A stretch of DNA of 64,000 nucleotides from contig JAYKKM010000073.1 in assembly GCA_035772405.1 (NCBI GenBank), positions 489,501 to 553,500 on the forward strand, read 5' to 3'. Shown here in pieces: positions 22,635 to 30,397 of this stretch. Source of the stretch: Chrysogorgia sp. JL179-B06. Taxonomy: Eukaryota; Cnidaria; Anthozoa; Scleralcyonacea; Chrysogorgiidae. The notes below the pieces were generated by a model. That model saw only the letters and a list, made by a program, of their open reading frames with translations. It searched no databases and was not told where the DNA came from. Every line of letters begins with the position of its first letter. Positions within the stretch are counted from its first letter, which is position 1. The position numbers were made by a program, and so were the translations under genes.

Positions 22635-22764
22635 CTAATACACTATCACGTGTTATCTTACTCACAGTTGGCCTCACAGGTGTCTCACAGATGACCTCAC
22701 AGGTATCTCACAGTTCCAGACCAAACGCACTAAAAATTAGGGTTTTTTCTGAGAGTATAACATA
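22635..22764. promoter_or_regulatory. Divergent promoter region with five phased CTCACAG repeats
   Basis: This 130-bp spacer separates the leftward replication block from the rightward zinc-finger/thymidine-kinase block. Five CTCACAG copies start at 22661, 22673, 22684, 22696 and 22707, spaced 12, 11, 12 and 11 bp, close to one DNA helical turn. A palindromic CACGTG lies at 22647-22652. The array is the best candidate in the element for a binding site or control region; the bound factor is unknown. Confidence 0.6.
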
Positions 22765-23499
22765 ATGACTCAAGCCCGAGAAATTAGCGAAGAAGATATT
22801 GCCAACATGCTGAGAACAGCCTTTATCAGTGTGCCTACCCTACAAGGCGCCTCTGGACCTATCGTCTTAAACGAGTACTTCTCAACATACACAATGTTCG
22901 ACCCCGACCCTGAAGGGTCACCAAAACGGCTTGGCTCTCAGATCCGCCATACGAGGTATCTTCTCGACGTTTGGATCGATCTTCGAGAGGAGAGAGCCAA
23001 CGAGCTTGCTGATACATTAGCTGACATAATCCCTGTGTGGTGTTACTCACCATTCAAATACCTTATGTTAGCGAGTGATGTCTACTTGAACAACCCTTGT
23101 GAGTCCACAGCTACATTACTCGGTAATTTCCTCCAAGTGTTCTTAGCGACCCTTATGTGGAGACCGTGCCCAACCAAAGCCAAAGCGTGGCTAGAGCTCG
23201 CCGCAAACCGCGACGTTCACGTTTGCAAGGTGGGGTGTAATGAGATACTGGGTGCGGATGATATTAGGGACCACGTACTCTCGCCCGCCCACAGACACTT
23301 TGCGAGAGACGAAAACGTGTACACCTGTCACCCATGCGGTGTGACCGCCAACGACCCACTGCATCGCTTGAGACACGAGAGCTCACAGTCCCACCTTAAA
23401 AACTTAGAGCTTCAGCGGATATTTAACAACGAGCAACAGTTGCCGCAACAGGAGAGAACATTTCTCTGGAGGTATAGTAATCATGAAGAAACTCGGTAA
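22765..23499 (+). CDS. Double zinc-finger protein of unknown function
   Basis: 244 aa. An N-terminal helical part (1-140) without recognised domain, then two finger-like motifs: C154, C158, H170, H176 and the U1-type C188, C191, H204, H210. Start in TAACATAATGA context. The 3' end overlaps the thymidine kinase by 17 nt in another frame, showing co-transcription. Nucleic-acid binding is likely from the fingers; the role is unknown. Confidence 0.8.
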   Translation: MTQAREISEEDIANMLRTAFISVPTLQGASGPIVLNEYFSTYTMFDPDPEGSPKRLGSQIRHTRYLLDVWIDLREERANELADTLADIIPVWCYSPFKYLMLASDVYLNNPCESTATLLGNFLQVFLATLMWRPCPTKAKAWLELAANRDVHVCKVGCNEILGADDIRDHVLSPAHRHFARDENVYTCHPCGVTANDPLHRLRHESSQSHLKNLELQRIFNNEQQLPQQERTFLWRYSNHEETR

Positions 23500-24055
23500 A
23501 CTAGAAATCGTGATTGGTCCCATGTTTGCAGGAAAAACAACAGAGACTCTTCGTAGGTTAATCACGTTAAGTAAGTCAGGGCTCAAAGTCCTCTACATGA
23601 ACAACACAGGTGACACTAGGCGAACTGACCACACGTTCTCCACACATCGTCAGACCATTGTTGTCGGATCAGACAGTTTACCTGCGAAGTTAATCACCAA
23701 CCTCCCAAGCTCTTCTGAGATAGCTGACTACGACGTCATCGGAATTGACGAAGGCCATTGGTACTCTGGGTTACTTCCAGTTACTCACGAATACATTAAA
23801 GCTGGCATTCACGTCATTATTTGTGGTCTCATAACAACAGAGCATTTAAAAAGACTTGGTGAACTTGACACGTTGTTCCCAATGGCAGACGACATCACAT
23901 TTCTAAAAGCGCATTGCGTCGTTTGCCGTGACACTTACGGAACAACTGTTGACGCACCATTCAATTGGAGATACAACCCAGGACCATCATTCGTTGGTGG
24001 TGCTGAGCAATATCGCGCAGTGTGCAGACGTCATCATCCTTCCACACAAAATTAA
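23483..24055 (+). CDS. tk: Type II thymidine kinase
   Basis: 190 aa, the usual length for the TK1/poxvirus-type family, which phosphorylates thymidine to dTMP with ATP. P-loop GPMFAGKTT at 12-20; Walker B and catalytic Glu in IDEGHWY (D89, E90), where most relatives have IDEAQFF; structural zinc cysteines C145 and C148 with C181 and H184; the substrate-binding VGGAEQYRAVC at 171-181. All key residues are present, so it is probably active. It would raise dTTP supply in non-dividing cells. Not part of the standard Polinton gene set known to me. Confidence 0.93.
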   Translation: MKKLGKLEIVIGPMFAGKTTETLRRLITLSKSGLKVLYMNNTGDTRRTDHTFSTHRQTIVVGSDSLPAKLITNLPSSSEIADYDVIGIDEGHWYSGLLPVTHEYIKAGIHVIICGLITTEHLKRLGELDTLFPMADDITFLKAHCVVCRDTYGTTVDAPFNWRYNPGPSFVGGAEQYRAVCRRHHPSTQN

Positions 24056-24291
24056 GGGTGTTCTCGGATACCCCACTTTTTTAAATTTAGACATTGGTCA
24101 CATGAAGCGTCCAATGTCACAGAAACATTTTTTCACACAGTGGTCAGAAGGTTTGTGAAATAAATAGAGAAAGTTTCGCAGATATTTTTTACCGAGTTAA
24201 AAAACGTCTTTAAAAAATGCTAGAGCAGTTGTCGCTTCAAACGTCGTCTCAACAATGAGAACGAGTGCTAATTCAACTTATTACTCGCTGT
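24056..24291. other. Convergent intergenic region, transcription ends
   Basis: 236 bp between the stops of the converging thymidine kinase and BRO-nuclease genes. AATAAA lies at about 24161, a candidate polyadenylation signal for the rightward transcript. No gene seen. Confidence 0.5.
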
Positions 24292-25095
24292 CTAAAAAGT
24301 CTCTTTACAATAACGTCTCTCATGGTTACTCAACGCTGATTTATTTTTAAATTTACGAAAACACTGGGAACACTGAAACCCAACGTCAAAGAAATATTTT
24401 ATCACCACGGTGACAGCGTCGTCGTATGAGTCGCACAAGAGTGTTAGATAACCAGCGGATTTGTATCTGAGTAGCAGAGAGTCTTGCTCTTTGGATGTCT
24501 TACCTGTGCCACCTGGATTCTTGAACTCAATCACAAGCCCGCTGTGCTGTCGGTTTGCATTAGCAATAACTAAGTCAGGTGTTCCACGTTGGTAACCTTT
24601 TTTCCACGAATTTACTCTTTTACTCGAAGTGTCTTGATTCTCACCACAAGCGGCTATCAAAATAGCTTCTGGATAGTATTTCCTAAGAAAACCAACGACT
24701 TTCGTATGGAGATCGAACTCAGTGATCATTTTAAACTGATTGTGTTTGAGACCAACGTCAGCCAAATTTTTTCTAACGCTTGGCAAGACTTCTGAGTGCA
24801 CCCACCTTCCAAAGTGTTTCGCACGCTCCATTTTACTTGAGAACACCAACGAGTAGACCCCAAGTTCATTGATAAACGAGGCCTGTTCCATCTTCGTTTT
24901 ACAATCAGGTTCGACGTGGTCGTTAACTGCATCTTTTGGTCGAGCATAACCTAGAGCGCTCGCGACTTCTTTCGCTTTGAACCATATTTCACCGTTGTGG
25001 TTAACCGTCGTGATTTGGTGACCATCGAAATCGAATAATCGAAGTGTTGTGGGAGTCATCGCTATATAGTCCTCCACGAAAAAACTACTCGACAT
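24292..25095 (-). CDS. BRO-N / PD-(D/E)XK nuclease / zinc-finger fusion
   Basis: 267 aa. Residues 16-107 are a BRO-N domain (FDFDGHQITTV, EIWFKAKEVASALGYARP), a DNA-binding module of baculovirus repeated ORFs and phages. Residues 125-230 look like a VRR-NUC-type nuclease: GTPDLVIA (D174), VIEFKNP (E190, K192) and KEQ (Q204). Residues 242-263 form a zinc finger (CSQC...H....C). This suggests a DNA-targeted nuclease for replication intermediates, packaging or defence. The start overlaps the 46-aa gene by 11 nt. Confidence 0.85.
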   Translation of the reverse strand: MSSSFFVEDYIAMTPTTLRLFDFDGHQITTVNHNGEIWFKAKEVASALGYARPKDAVNDHVEPDCKTKMEQASFINELGVYSLVFSSKMERAKHFGRWVHSEVLPSVRKNLADVGLKHNQFKMITEFDLHTKVVGFLRKYYPEAILIAACGENQDTSSKRVNSWKKGYQRGTPDLVIANANRQHSGLVIEFKNPGGTGKTSKEQDSLLLRYKSAGYLTLLCDSYDDAVTVVIKYFFDVGFQCSQCFRKFKNKSALSNHERRYCKETF

Positions 25096-25225
25096 AGGTG
25101 TCAGGTTTTTTATAGATCTGGTTTGTTGTGTACCAATGCGGCAGGTGTGTTTTATTAGTCTTCAGTTTTCTACGTCGTCTGAAAAAGTTTCTAATGTTAC
25201 GAGTCAGTTTTCTAAGCCAACCCAT
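25085..25225 (-). CDS. 46-aa basic peptide
   Basis: A short open frame with ATG in a TAATGG context and a TAG stop that overlaps the next gene by 11 nt. It fills the otherwise empty gap between two operon genes. The product is strongly basic near the N-terminus (MGWLRKLTRN, then FFRRRRKLK) and ends YKKPDTYVE. By charge it could be a DNA-condensing core-type or membrane-interacting peptide, but no homology is recognised. Support: correct spacing, fit in the overlap chain, composition. Confidence 0.65.
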   Translation of the reverse strand: MGWLRKLTRNIRNFFRRRRKLKTNKTHLPHWYTTNQIYKKPDTYVE

Positions 25226-25233
25226 TACATAAC

Positions 25234-25440
25234 TTAGGTCACGTCTCCTACCACTCCCACAGTGTCTGACTCTGGTAACATAATAGGTTTGCCGTAAGTC
25301 TTTTTAGACCTCATACCAATCTCAGCGTGGAGCTCGAGAGTCACGTCACCGCGGCCAAACGATCCACCAGCTTTGAACATGTGATCAGTCGTCTTATTTA
25401 TCTTATATATTTCATGAGGTCTCGAAACACATGCTCCCAT
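25234..25440 (-). CDS. 68-aa protein with N-myristoylation motif
   Basis: Begins MGACVSRP, matching the N-myristoylation pattern (Gly2, Ser6), with Cys4 as possible palmitoylation site. Start in TAAATGG context, directly abutting the fiber gene stop. The rest (GGSFGRGDVTLELHAEIGMR) has no recognised domain. Membrane anchoring is inferred. Confidence 0.7.
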   Translation of the reverse strand: MGACVSRPHEIYKINKTTDHMFKAGGSFGRGDVTLELHAEIGMRSKKTYGKPIMLPESDTVGVVGDVT

Positions 25441-26391
25441 TTACTTTACACCATATTCCTTCATCATTTCTCCACCCATGATTATGATGTCTCGGTTTGT
25501 CATGTAACCACTCACAATTTTCACACCGTAGAGTTCTATCAACGATGGGTATGCATAAGGTGCGAGTGGTATTCTTGGTCGATGTATTCCAAAAATTGTT
25601 CCGTAGGGTGTGCCTATCTTTTTCATATTCGCTATGAAGTCTGAGTCGGTTGACTTAACGTTGTTGACTCTGACATGTGAGTTGCTCATTTGCCAATGTA
25701 TTGATATCATATGCATTTTTGTGAGGTCAACGCCACTTGGAATAGTGCATATGCTCTCAATTGCTGGGATGCTACCACCATACGCGAGTCCGTTGGTCAT
25801 ACCAGTCTTGTACCCTATGAACTTATCCCACTGACCGTCGTCGTTTGATATAATTGTCTCCCAATTTGATCCAGCGGTACGAGTAGGTAGCCGCACTACG
25901 ACAAAAATAGAGAGATCACACCATTGCATACTGGGGCAATTAAAATGGAGACCTGACTCGAGTGGGAGTGGTGTTAACACAGGGGATAGAAAACTTTGGC
26001 TCACACCGCTGATGCCAATAATAGGACCATAAGTTGGGTTGTTTTGCACTAATTTACTTGTTTCACCAATGGCTTTCACTTTGTTTGAACCATTGGTGTG
26101 AAATTCCACGTTTCTCAAGGCGTGTGTGCTAACGTTGAAGTCAAGCACAATGTTGTAGGACTGACTCTTGAGGTAGCTTGATAGCAGTTGCTCTAGAGTT
26201 CTTTTATTCGCAGCGTCTGAGTCATCGACTGGGTCTGCCACGTTTTTTATCGCTGAGCCTTGCATGTCTATTATTCCAGACATCCTTCCACCAGTCGCGC
26301 TTAATTTAGGATCTTCGTCCAGATGCCTTTTCGTTCTTTTTAGTATTTTATCGTGAGGGTCGTCAGACTCATACCCATAGTTTAGGCTCAT
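25441..26391 (-). CDS. Fiber-like protein with lectin-like C-terminal domain
   Basis: 316 aa. N-terminal tag MSLNYGYES; basic linker at 14-25; residues 38-70 carry the tail-fiber-type segment MSGIIDMQGSAIKN plus VADPVDDSDAANK, a trimer-forming motif common in fibers of phages and large viruses. From about 75 to the end is a beta-rich region that looks like a concanavalin/LamG-type fold (FNCPSMQWCDLSIFVVVRL, IELYGVKIVSG). This suggests a receptor-binding spike. The N-terminal tag is shared with the minor-capsid-like protein at 28494. Confidence 0.75.
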   Translation of the reverse strand: MSLNYGYESDDPHDKILKRTKRHLDEDPKLSATGGRMSGIIDMQGSAIKNVADPVDDSDAANKRTLEQLLSSYLKSQSYNIVLDFNVSTHALRNVEFHTNGSNKVKAIGETSKLVQNNPTYGPIIGISGVSQSFLSPVLTPLPLESGLHFNCPSMQWCDLSIFVVVRLPTRTAGSNWETIISNDDGQWDKFIGYKTGMTNGLAYGGSIPAIESICTIPSGVDLTKMHMISIHWQMSNSHVRVNNVKSTDSDFIANMKKIGTPYGTIFGIHRPRIPLAPYAYPSLIELYGVKIVSGYMTNRDIIIMGGEMMKEYGVK

Positions 26392-26393
26392 TA

Positions 26394-27782
26394 CTACTTC
26401 AAGGTGTATTTGGTTACTAAATAGCCAGAGACTGCCGAGAACCCTAAGATTATCGCTAGCGTTGTCGTGTCTGACTTACTTGTGGTGGTCTGTGCTATTT
26501 GATTGGTGGTGACCACTGTTTTCCTCGCGGTAGGTCCTAGCTTTGGAGGTGGTGCGACTAGAGTTTCCAAGTGGAGCCCTGCCGCTTGGTGGACTTTTTT
26601 ATGCTTCGCTTTTTGCGCTCGGTGGTAGTTCAACCCGTCATTATACCCAAACGTCATCCCAGTTTCGGACGAAGTTCTTAGCACGTTATTGTAACCAACG
26701 ATGGGGTCCTTTAGCAAGACCATGCTTCTGGGGATCAGCCAAGTGTTGGGTGTCACAGCTGTGTCTAGCTTAACGTTGGTGTCACTAATCGCTTTGTTCA
26801 TAAGGTTGATCCAAACACTCGGTGAATATTGAACCACAGCGTTTTCAACGATGTCTCTAAAGATTTGTTGCGTTTCTCGAGCACTAGCTCTAGTTCCGAC
26901 GATGCTTTGCTTTGACTTCGCTTGGGCTCCAAGAATGGCGTACATGTAAACTTCAATCGATTGGTTTAGTAGTTCTTGCCCTAGTGGTGTGAACCCGTCA
27001 GAGTGTCTTGGGCAATACCGACGATAATCACCTTGGATGTCCTTGATGTATCTATTGTCAACATCAGTCAATGGTAGGTGACCTTTCAAAAGTCGCCAGT
27101 CAGGGAGGTACAGTCTTAAGATGTTGTTAATGTCAACTTGACTCTTACTCAAACGGAACATCACACGACGAATGGTGAAGTACACGTGAAACCTCATGAG
27201 ACCCACGACTTGCTTTGGGACGTCGACGTGATAACTCAAGTTCTGTAGAGACACTCCTGAGCGGTATGTAGCGATGTACATACCTGCGATCGCTTGATAG
27301 TAGCTCTCGAGTAGAGTCCAAACTGTGTTAACGTTACCACCAATTGCCTTGTCGTTGTGACGTCTTTTGGTGTCGATGAGTATTCTCGGTAGGTCTGATT
27401 TGAAGGAATTATTGTCGTCAACAAAGACGTCAAAATTGTGGGTTGGGTAATTTAGGACATATGGTGGAAACGTCTCGACTTCTCTGTAGCTCTTGTGGGT
27501 CTCTGTCAGTAGTAACTTTGGGACACGCCCATCGCTCGACCATATTCTTGGGAATCTTGGTGTGTTGCTAAGGAATTTCGTGAAGCCCTTGTTCTTCGTG
27601 AACTTTGATGACTTTACGTTTATCATGTCAGAGTACTTTGGACCTGACTTGAAGTAAATGTCAACGGTCTTGACTGTTTTATTGTCGTCTGCGAGGTTGT
27701 ACCCAAACTCAAACTTGTTTAGTTGCGCGTTTGGAAACTCACTAAGAAGAATTAGTTCACCTTGCTTTCTTTTTGTTAGCAT
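26394..27782 (-). CDS. 462-aa protein with C-terminal membrane anchor
   Basis: First gene of the leftward late block. No domain recognised. The middle (about 155-245) is rich in aromatic and basic residues (SYYQAIAGMYIATYRSG, FHVYFTIRRVMFRLS). Residues 439-458 form a single hydrophobic segment preceded by a Thr/Lys-rich stretch, so a tail-anchored protein is likely. Only 2 nt separate its stop from the fiber gene ATG. A virion-associated role is inferred from neighbours. Confidence 0.8.
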   Translation of the reverse strand: MLTKRKQGELILLSEFPNAQLNKFEFGYNLADDNKTVKTVDIYFKSGPKYSDMINVKSSKFTKNKGFTKFLSNTPRFPRIWSSDGRVPKLLLTETHKSYREVETFPPYVLNYPTHNFDVFVDDNNSFKSDLPRILIDTKRRHNDKAIGGNVNTVWTLLESYYQAIAGMYIATYRSGVSLQNLSYHVDVPKQVVGLMRFHVYFTIRRVMFRLSKSQVDINNILRLYLPDWRLLKGHLPLTDVDNRYIKDIQGDYRRYCPRHSDGFTPLGQELLNQSIEVYMYAILGAQAKSKQSIVGTRASARETQQIFRDIVENAVVQYSPSVWINLMNKAISDTNVKLDTAVTPNTWLIPRSMVLLKDPIVGYNNVLRTSSETGMTFGYNDGLNYHRAQKAKHKKVHQAAGLHLETLVAPPPKLGPTARKTVVTTNQIAQTTTSKSDTTTLAIILGFSAVSGYLVTKYTLK

Positions 27783-27805
27783 CTACATAACATACACTAC
27801 ATTAT
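27783..27805. promoter_or_regulatory. Very short divergent promoter (23 bp between start codons)
   Basis: The two late blocks begin back to back with only 23 bp between their ATGs, all A/T-rich with TAACATACACTACATTATATG. Promoter elements must be tiny or lie inside coding sequence. This fits a virus-type initiator next to the start codon. Confidence 0.5.
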
Positions 27806-28468
27806 ATGGTCAGGGTTGTAGTGTTGATTAGAGGTCCAACGGAAACTGTGGATCTACCAGAGGCACTTTTGACGTTTGGCTCAGATCCTCACTTACTAGT
27901 GAAAAAAGCGACCATCTTTTGGGACTACATTAATGTGGAGACCGGTGTGAATGATGAAATAAGTTACAACAGTAACAAACACGTTTTTGAGCCTGGGTAC
28001 CACACTTTTAAAATGATCGCCGACGAACTGAAGGGATTAGGGGCTATCGAGCTAGTAGCCAACAAGCACAACTTAAAGTGTGAGATAAAAACTGACCAAC
28101 AATTAGAGCTGTTTAAATTTGGAGAGCTGTTAGGGTTCAACGATAACACAACGATAAGTAGTAGTGGTTTGGTCAGCCCTAATGTTGTGGACGTTAACAA
28201 AGGGCTGAAGTATGTACAAGTGGGTTGCAGCATTGTGAACAGACCTGAGAATATTGTTAATGGCAGCAAAAGCGAGGTTATCGTTGAGTTGCCATTGACC
28301 ACCACCCAACCACTGAAGAGCTCCGTTCAACAATTCTTCAACATTGAGTCGAAGGTGTCGATAAACAAAGGTGCTTTTACGCAGCTAGTTTTTAACGTGA
28401 CTGACCAAGATGGTAGTGGTGTCAATGTTGGTGACATATTGTTGGATTTGTATGCAACGCTTGAGTAG
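27806..28468 (+). CDS. Minor capsid (penton-like) protein, paralogue 1
   Basis: 220 aa, mostly predicted beta strands, with a GYHTFKMIADEL segment, FGELLGF, then DVNKGLKYVQVGCSIV, VIVELPL and VGDILLDLY. The same order occurs in the following gene, so the two are tandem paralogues. A conserved single-jelly-roll-like size and place among virion genes suggest the vertex or penton protein; this is inference. It lacks the MSLNYGY tag of its neighbour. Confidence 0.7.
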   Translation: MVRVVVLIRGPTETVDLPEALLTFGSDPHLLVKKATIFWDYINVETGVNDEISYNSNKHVFEPGYHTFKMIADELKGLGAIELVANKHNLKCEIKTDQQLELFKFGELLGFNDNTTISSSGLVSPNVVDVNKGLKYVQVGCSIVNRPENIVNGSKSEVIVELPLTTTQPLKSSVQQFFNIESKVSINKGAFTQLVFNVTDQDGSGVNVGDILLDLYATLE

Positions 28469-28493
28469 CTAACGTTAAACGCATGCTAAAGTA

Positions 28494-29282
28494 ATGAGTC
28501 TAAACTATGGGTACGACTCTGGTGGCTACACTGAAAAGCGACGTGTGGACGACAGTCCTCAAAAGTTGACGGTGCTTGTTGAAGGTGTGGAGAAAGTTGT
28601 AACTTTTGACTACAGTGTAGTAGCCACATATGATAACCCACACATTGTAGTCAAGACAGCCACTGTGTTTTGGAACTATGATAATGTGACTGGTAGTGAT
28701 GATATTCGATTCTTATATACTTTTATAGAAAAACCACACCCAAGATTTAAGACAACTCAAATAGTTGGGGGCTACTACGACTTCGACGCGTTGGTTAGAA
28801 CTCTACGACACACGCTTGGGGTGGTTTGGGTAGACCTCGCGGTGGAGAAACTGATGGCCACAGGTAAAAGTAGGATCAAAGTTAGGGCTATGAGGATGAG
28901 CGCCACCAATGTAGAGCTTAGGCTAGGTAACATTGGGCTTTTGCTTGGTTTCGCGAAGGATGCAGGAATTGTGTTAGATAATCAGTGGCACGACAGTTCA
29001 AACAAGGTCGACATGAACAGAGGTCTAAAGTATGTAGAGGTCTCGTGCGACGCTGTCGAGACGGAGAGCAATGTGGGCACTGATGGGAGGCGTAGTAATG
29101 TGATCACAACATTGCCAATACCCACCGAGCAGTCTCTTGACGGAGGGATACAGCGCTACGCATACGTTGACTCCAAGGTGAGAATTAAAAAAGGTATTAA
29201 CTCAAGTATGACGTTTCGTGTCAAACCAAACAATGGTGACGCTGACGTTGGTGCAGTGCTATTGGAACTGTATATTGTGTGA
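28494..29282 (+). CDS. Minor capsid (penton-like) protein, paralogue 2, with MSLNYGY tag
   Basis: 262 aa. N-terminal tag MSLNYGYDSGG is nearly the same as in the fiber-like protein. The remainder is paralogous to the previous gene (GLLLGF, DMNRGLKYVEVSCDAVE, VITTLPI, VGAVLLELY). The shared tag could be a docking peptide for one partner in the capsid, by analogy with adenovirus fiber tails. Start in AAAGTAATGA context. It ends 5 nt before the integrase ATG. Confidence 0.7.
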   Translation: MSLNYGYDSGGYTEKRRVDDSPQKLTVLVEGVEKVVTFDYSVVATYDNPHIVVKTATVFWNYDNVTGSDDIRFLYTFIEKPHPRFKTTQIVGGYYDFDALVRTLRHTLGVVWVDLAVEKLMATGKSRIKVRAMRMSATNVELRLGNIGLLLGFAKDAGIVLDNQWHDSSNKVDMNRGLKYVEVSCDAVETESNVGTDGRRSNVITTLPIPTEQSLDGGIQRYAYVDSKVRIKKGINSSMTFRVKPNNGDADVGAVLLELYIV

Positions 29283-29287
29283 ATTAT

Positions 29288-30391
29288 ATGGAGCTTGGTG
29301 TGGAAACAGAGCAGGGGTTGAGAGACATTTATTACAATCCTAAGACGGGGTACGGTGGTGCAGAGAGGTTGTATCAAAGTGCGCTGGGAGACGGATTGAA
29401 AGTAACTAGAAAAACAGTGAAAGAGTGGTTGACAGCGCAGGACACTTACACTAGGTACAAACCTATTGTGAGAAGACATAAATTCCGCGCGACTTTTGTT
29501 GGGTTTCTTGGTGAAGAGCTCCAAATGGACTTAGTGGACATGAGCAAGTACTCAAAACAGAACAAAGGGTACTATTGGATACTGACAGGCATTGAAATAT
29601 TGAGTAGATATGCTTTTGGAATTGCAGTTTATAGAAAAGACACTAAGAGCATGACTAAGGCTGTTGGAAAATTGTTGGTCGACTTTAAAGATCGGTTTGG
29701 GACCACACCTAAGTTAACGCAATTTGACGATGGACTTGAGTTCCACAACGTTGGTGTTAAAAGTTTGTTGAAAGAACACGGTGTTGAGTATTTCAGCACT
29801 AATAGCGATAAAAAGGCTGCTGTTGTTGAGCGTTTTAATAGAAGTCTGAAGAGCATTATGTGGAAGTACTTTTACACCCGCGGAACGTACAAATGGATTG
29901 ACGTTTTGGATCAGTTTGTGGGTAATTACAATAGCAATGTGAATCGCAGCATTATGATGAAGCCAAAGGATGTCGATAAGTCGAACGAAGGCGAAGTGTG
30001 GACCACTTTGTTTGGTCACCAATTTGCAAACAACCCATTGCCAAAGTTTAGAGTTGGTCAATCAGTGAGAATTAGTAAGTACAAGAGTGTGTTCACAAAG
30101 GGTTATGAAGCCAACTTCACTGAGGAGTTGTTCAAAGTGGTGAAGGTTATTCGTGGTGATCCGAATGTGTACGAAATTGAGGACCACACCGGTGAACAGA
30201 TTATTGGGAAATTTTATGAACAGGAACTATCGCTGGTTAATAAGAAACATGGTGACGATGTGTACAGAGTAGAAAAGGTGTTGAAAAGAAAGAAAGTCAG
30301 AGGGAAGAAGATGGCGCTAGTCAAATGGTTAGGTTATGAGAGCAAACATAATTCGTGGATACCAGAAAGCGATATTCAAAATGTGAGCTAA
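29288..30391 (+). CDS. int: Retroviral-type integrase with chromodomain
   Basis: 367 aa from the first ATG; an in-frame GTG at 29279 overlaps the preceding stop and is not preferred. Core with catalytic triad D81 (QMDLVDM), D147 (FDDGLEF) and E181 (VVERFNRSL); an SH3-like C-terminal part at about 252-317; a chromodomain at about 325-363 (YRVEKVLKRK, ALVKWLGYESKHNSWIPE). It inserts the element and makes the 6-bp target duplication seen here. The chromodomain may steer integration to histone-marked chromatin. Confidence 0.95.
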   Translation: MELGVETEQGLRDIYYNPKTGYGGAERLYQSALGDGLKVTRKTVKEWLTAQDTYTRYKPIVRRHKFRATFVGFLGEELQMDLVDMSKYSKQNKGYYWILTGIEILSRYAFGIAVYRKDTKSMTKAVGKLLVDFKDRFGTTPKLTQFDDGLEFHNVGVKSLLKEHGVEYFSTNSDKKAAVVERFNRSLKSIMWKYFYTRGTYKWIDVLDQFVGNYNSNVNRSIMMKPKDVDKSNEGEVWTTLFGHQFANNPLPKFRVGQSVRISKYKSVFTKGYEANFTEELFKVVKVIRGDPNVYEIEDHTGEQIIGKFYEQELSLVNKKHGDDVYRVEKVLKRKKVRGKKMALVKWLGYESKHNSWIPESDIQNVS

Positions 30392-30397
30392 TGTAAT

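Noticed and set aside
23928..24158. 76-codon ORF after the thymidine kinase
   Set aside because: It lies mostly inside the thymidine kinase in another frame, with no independent support.
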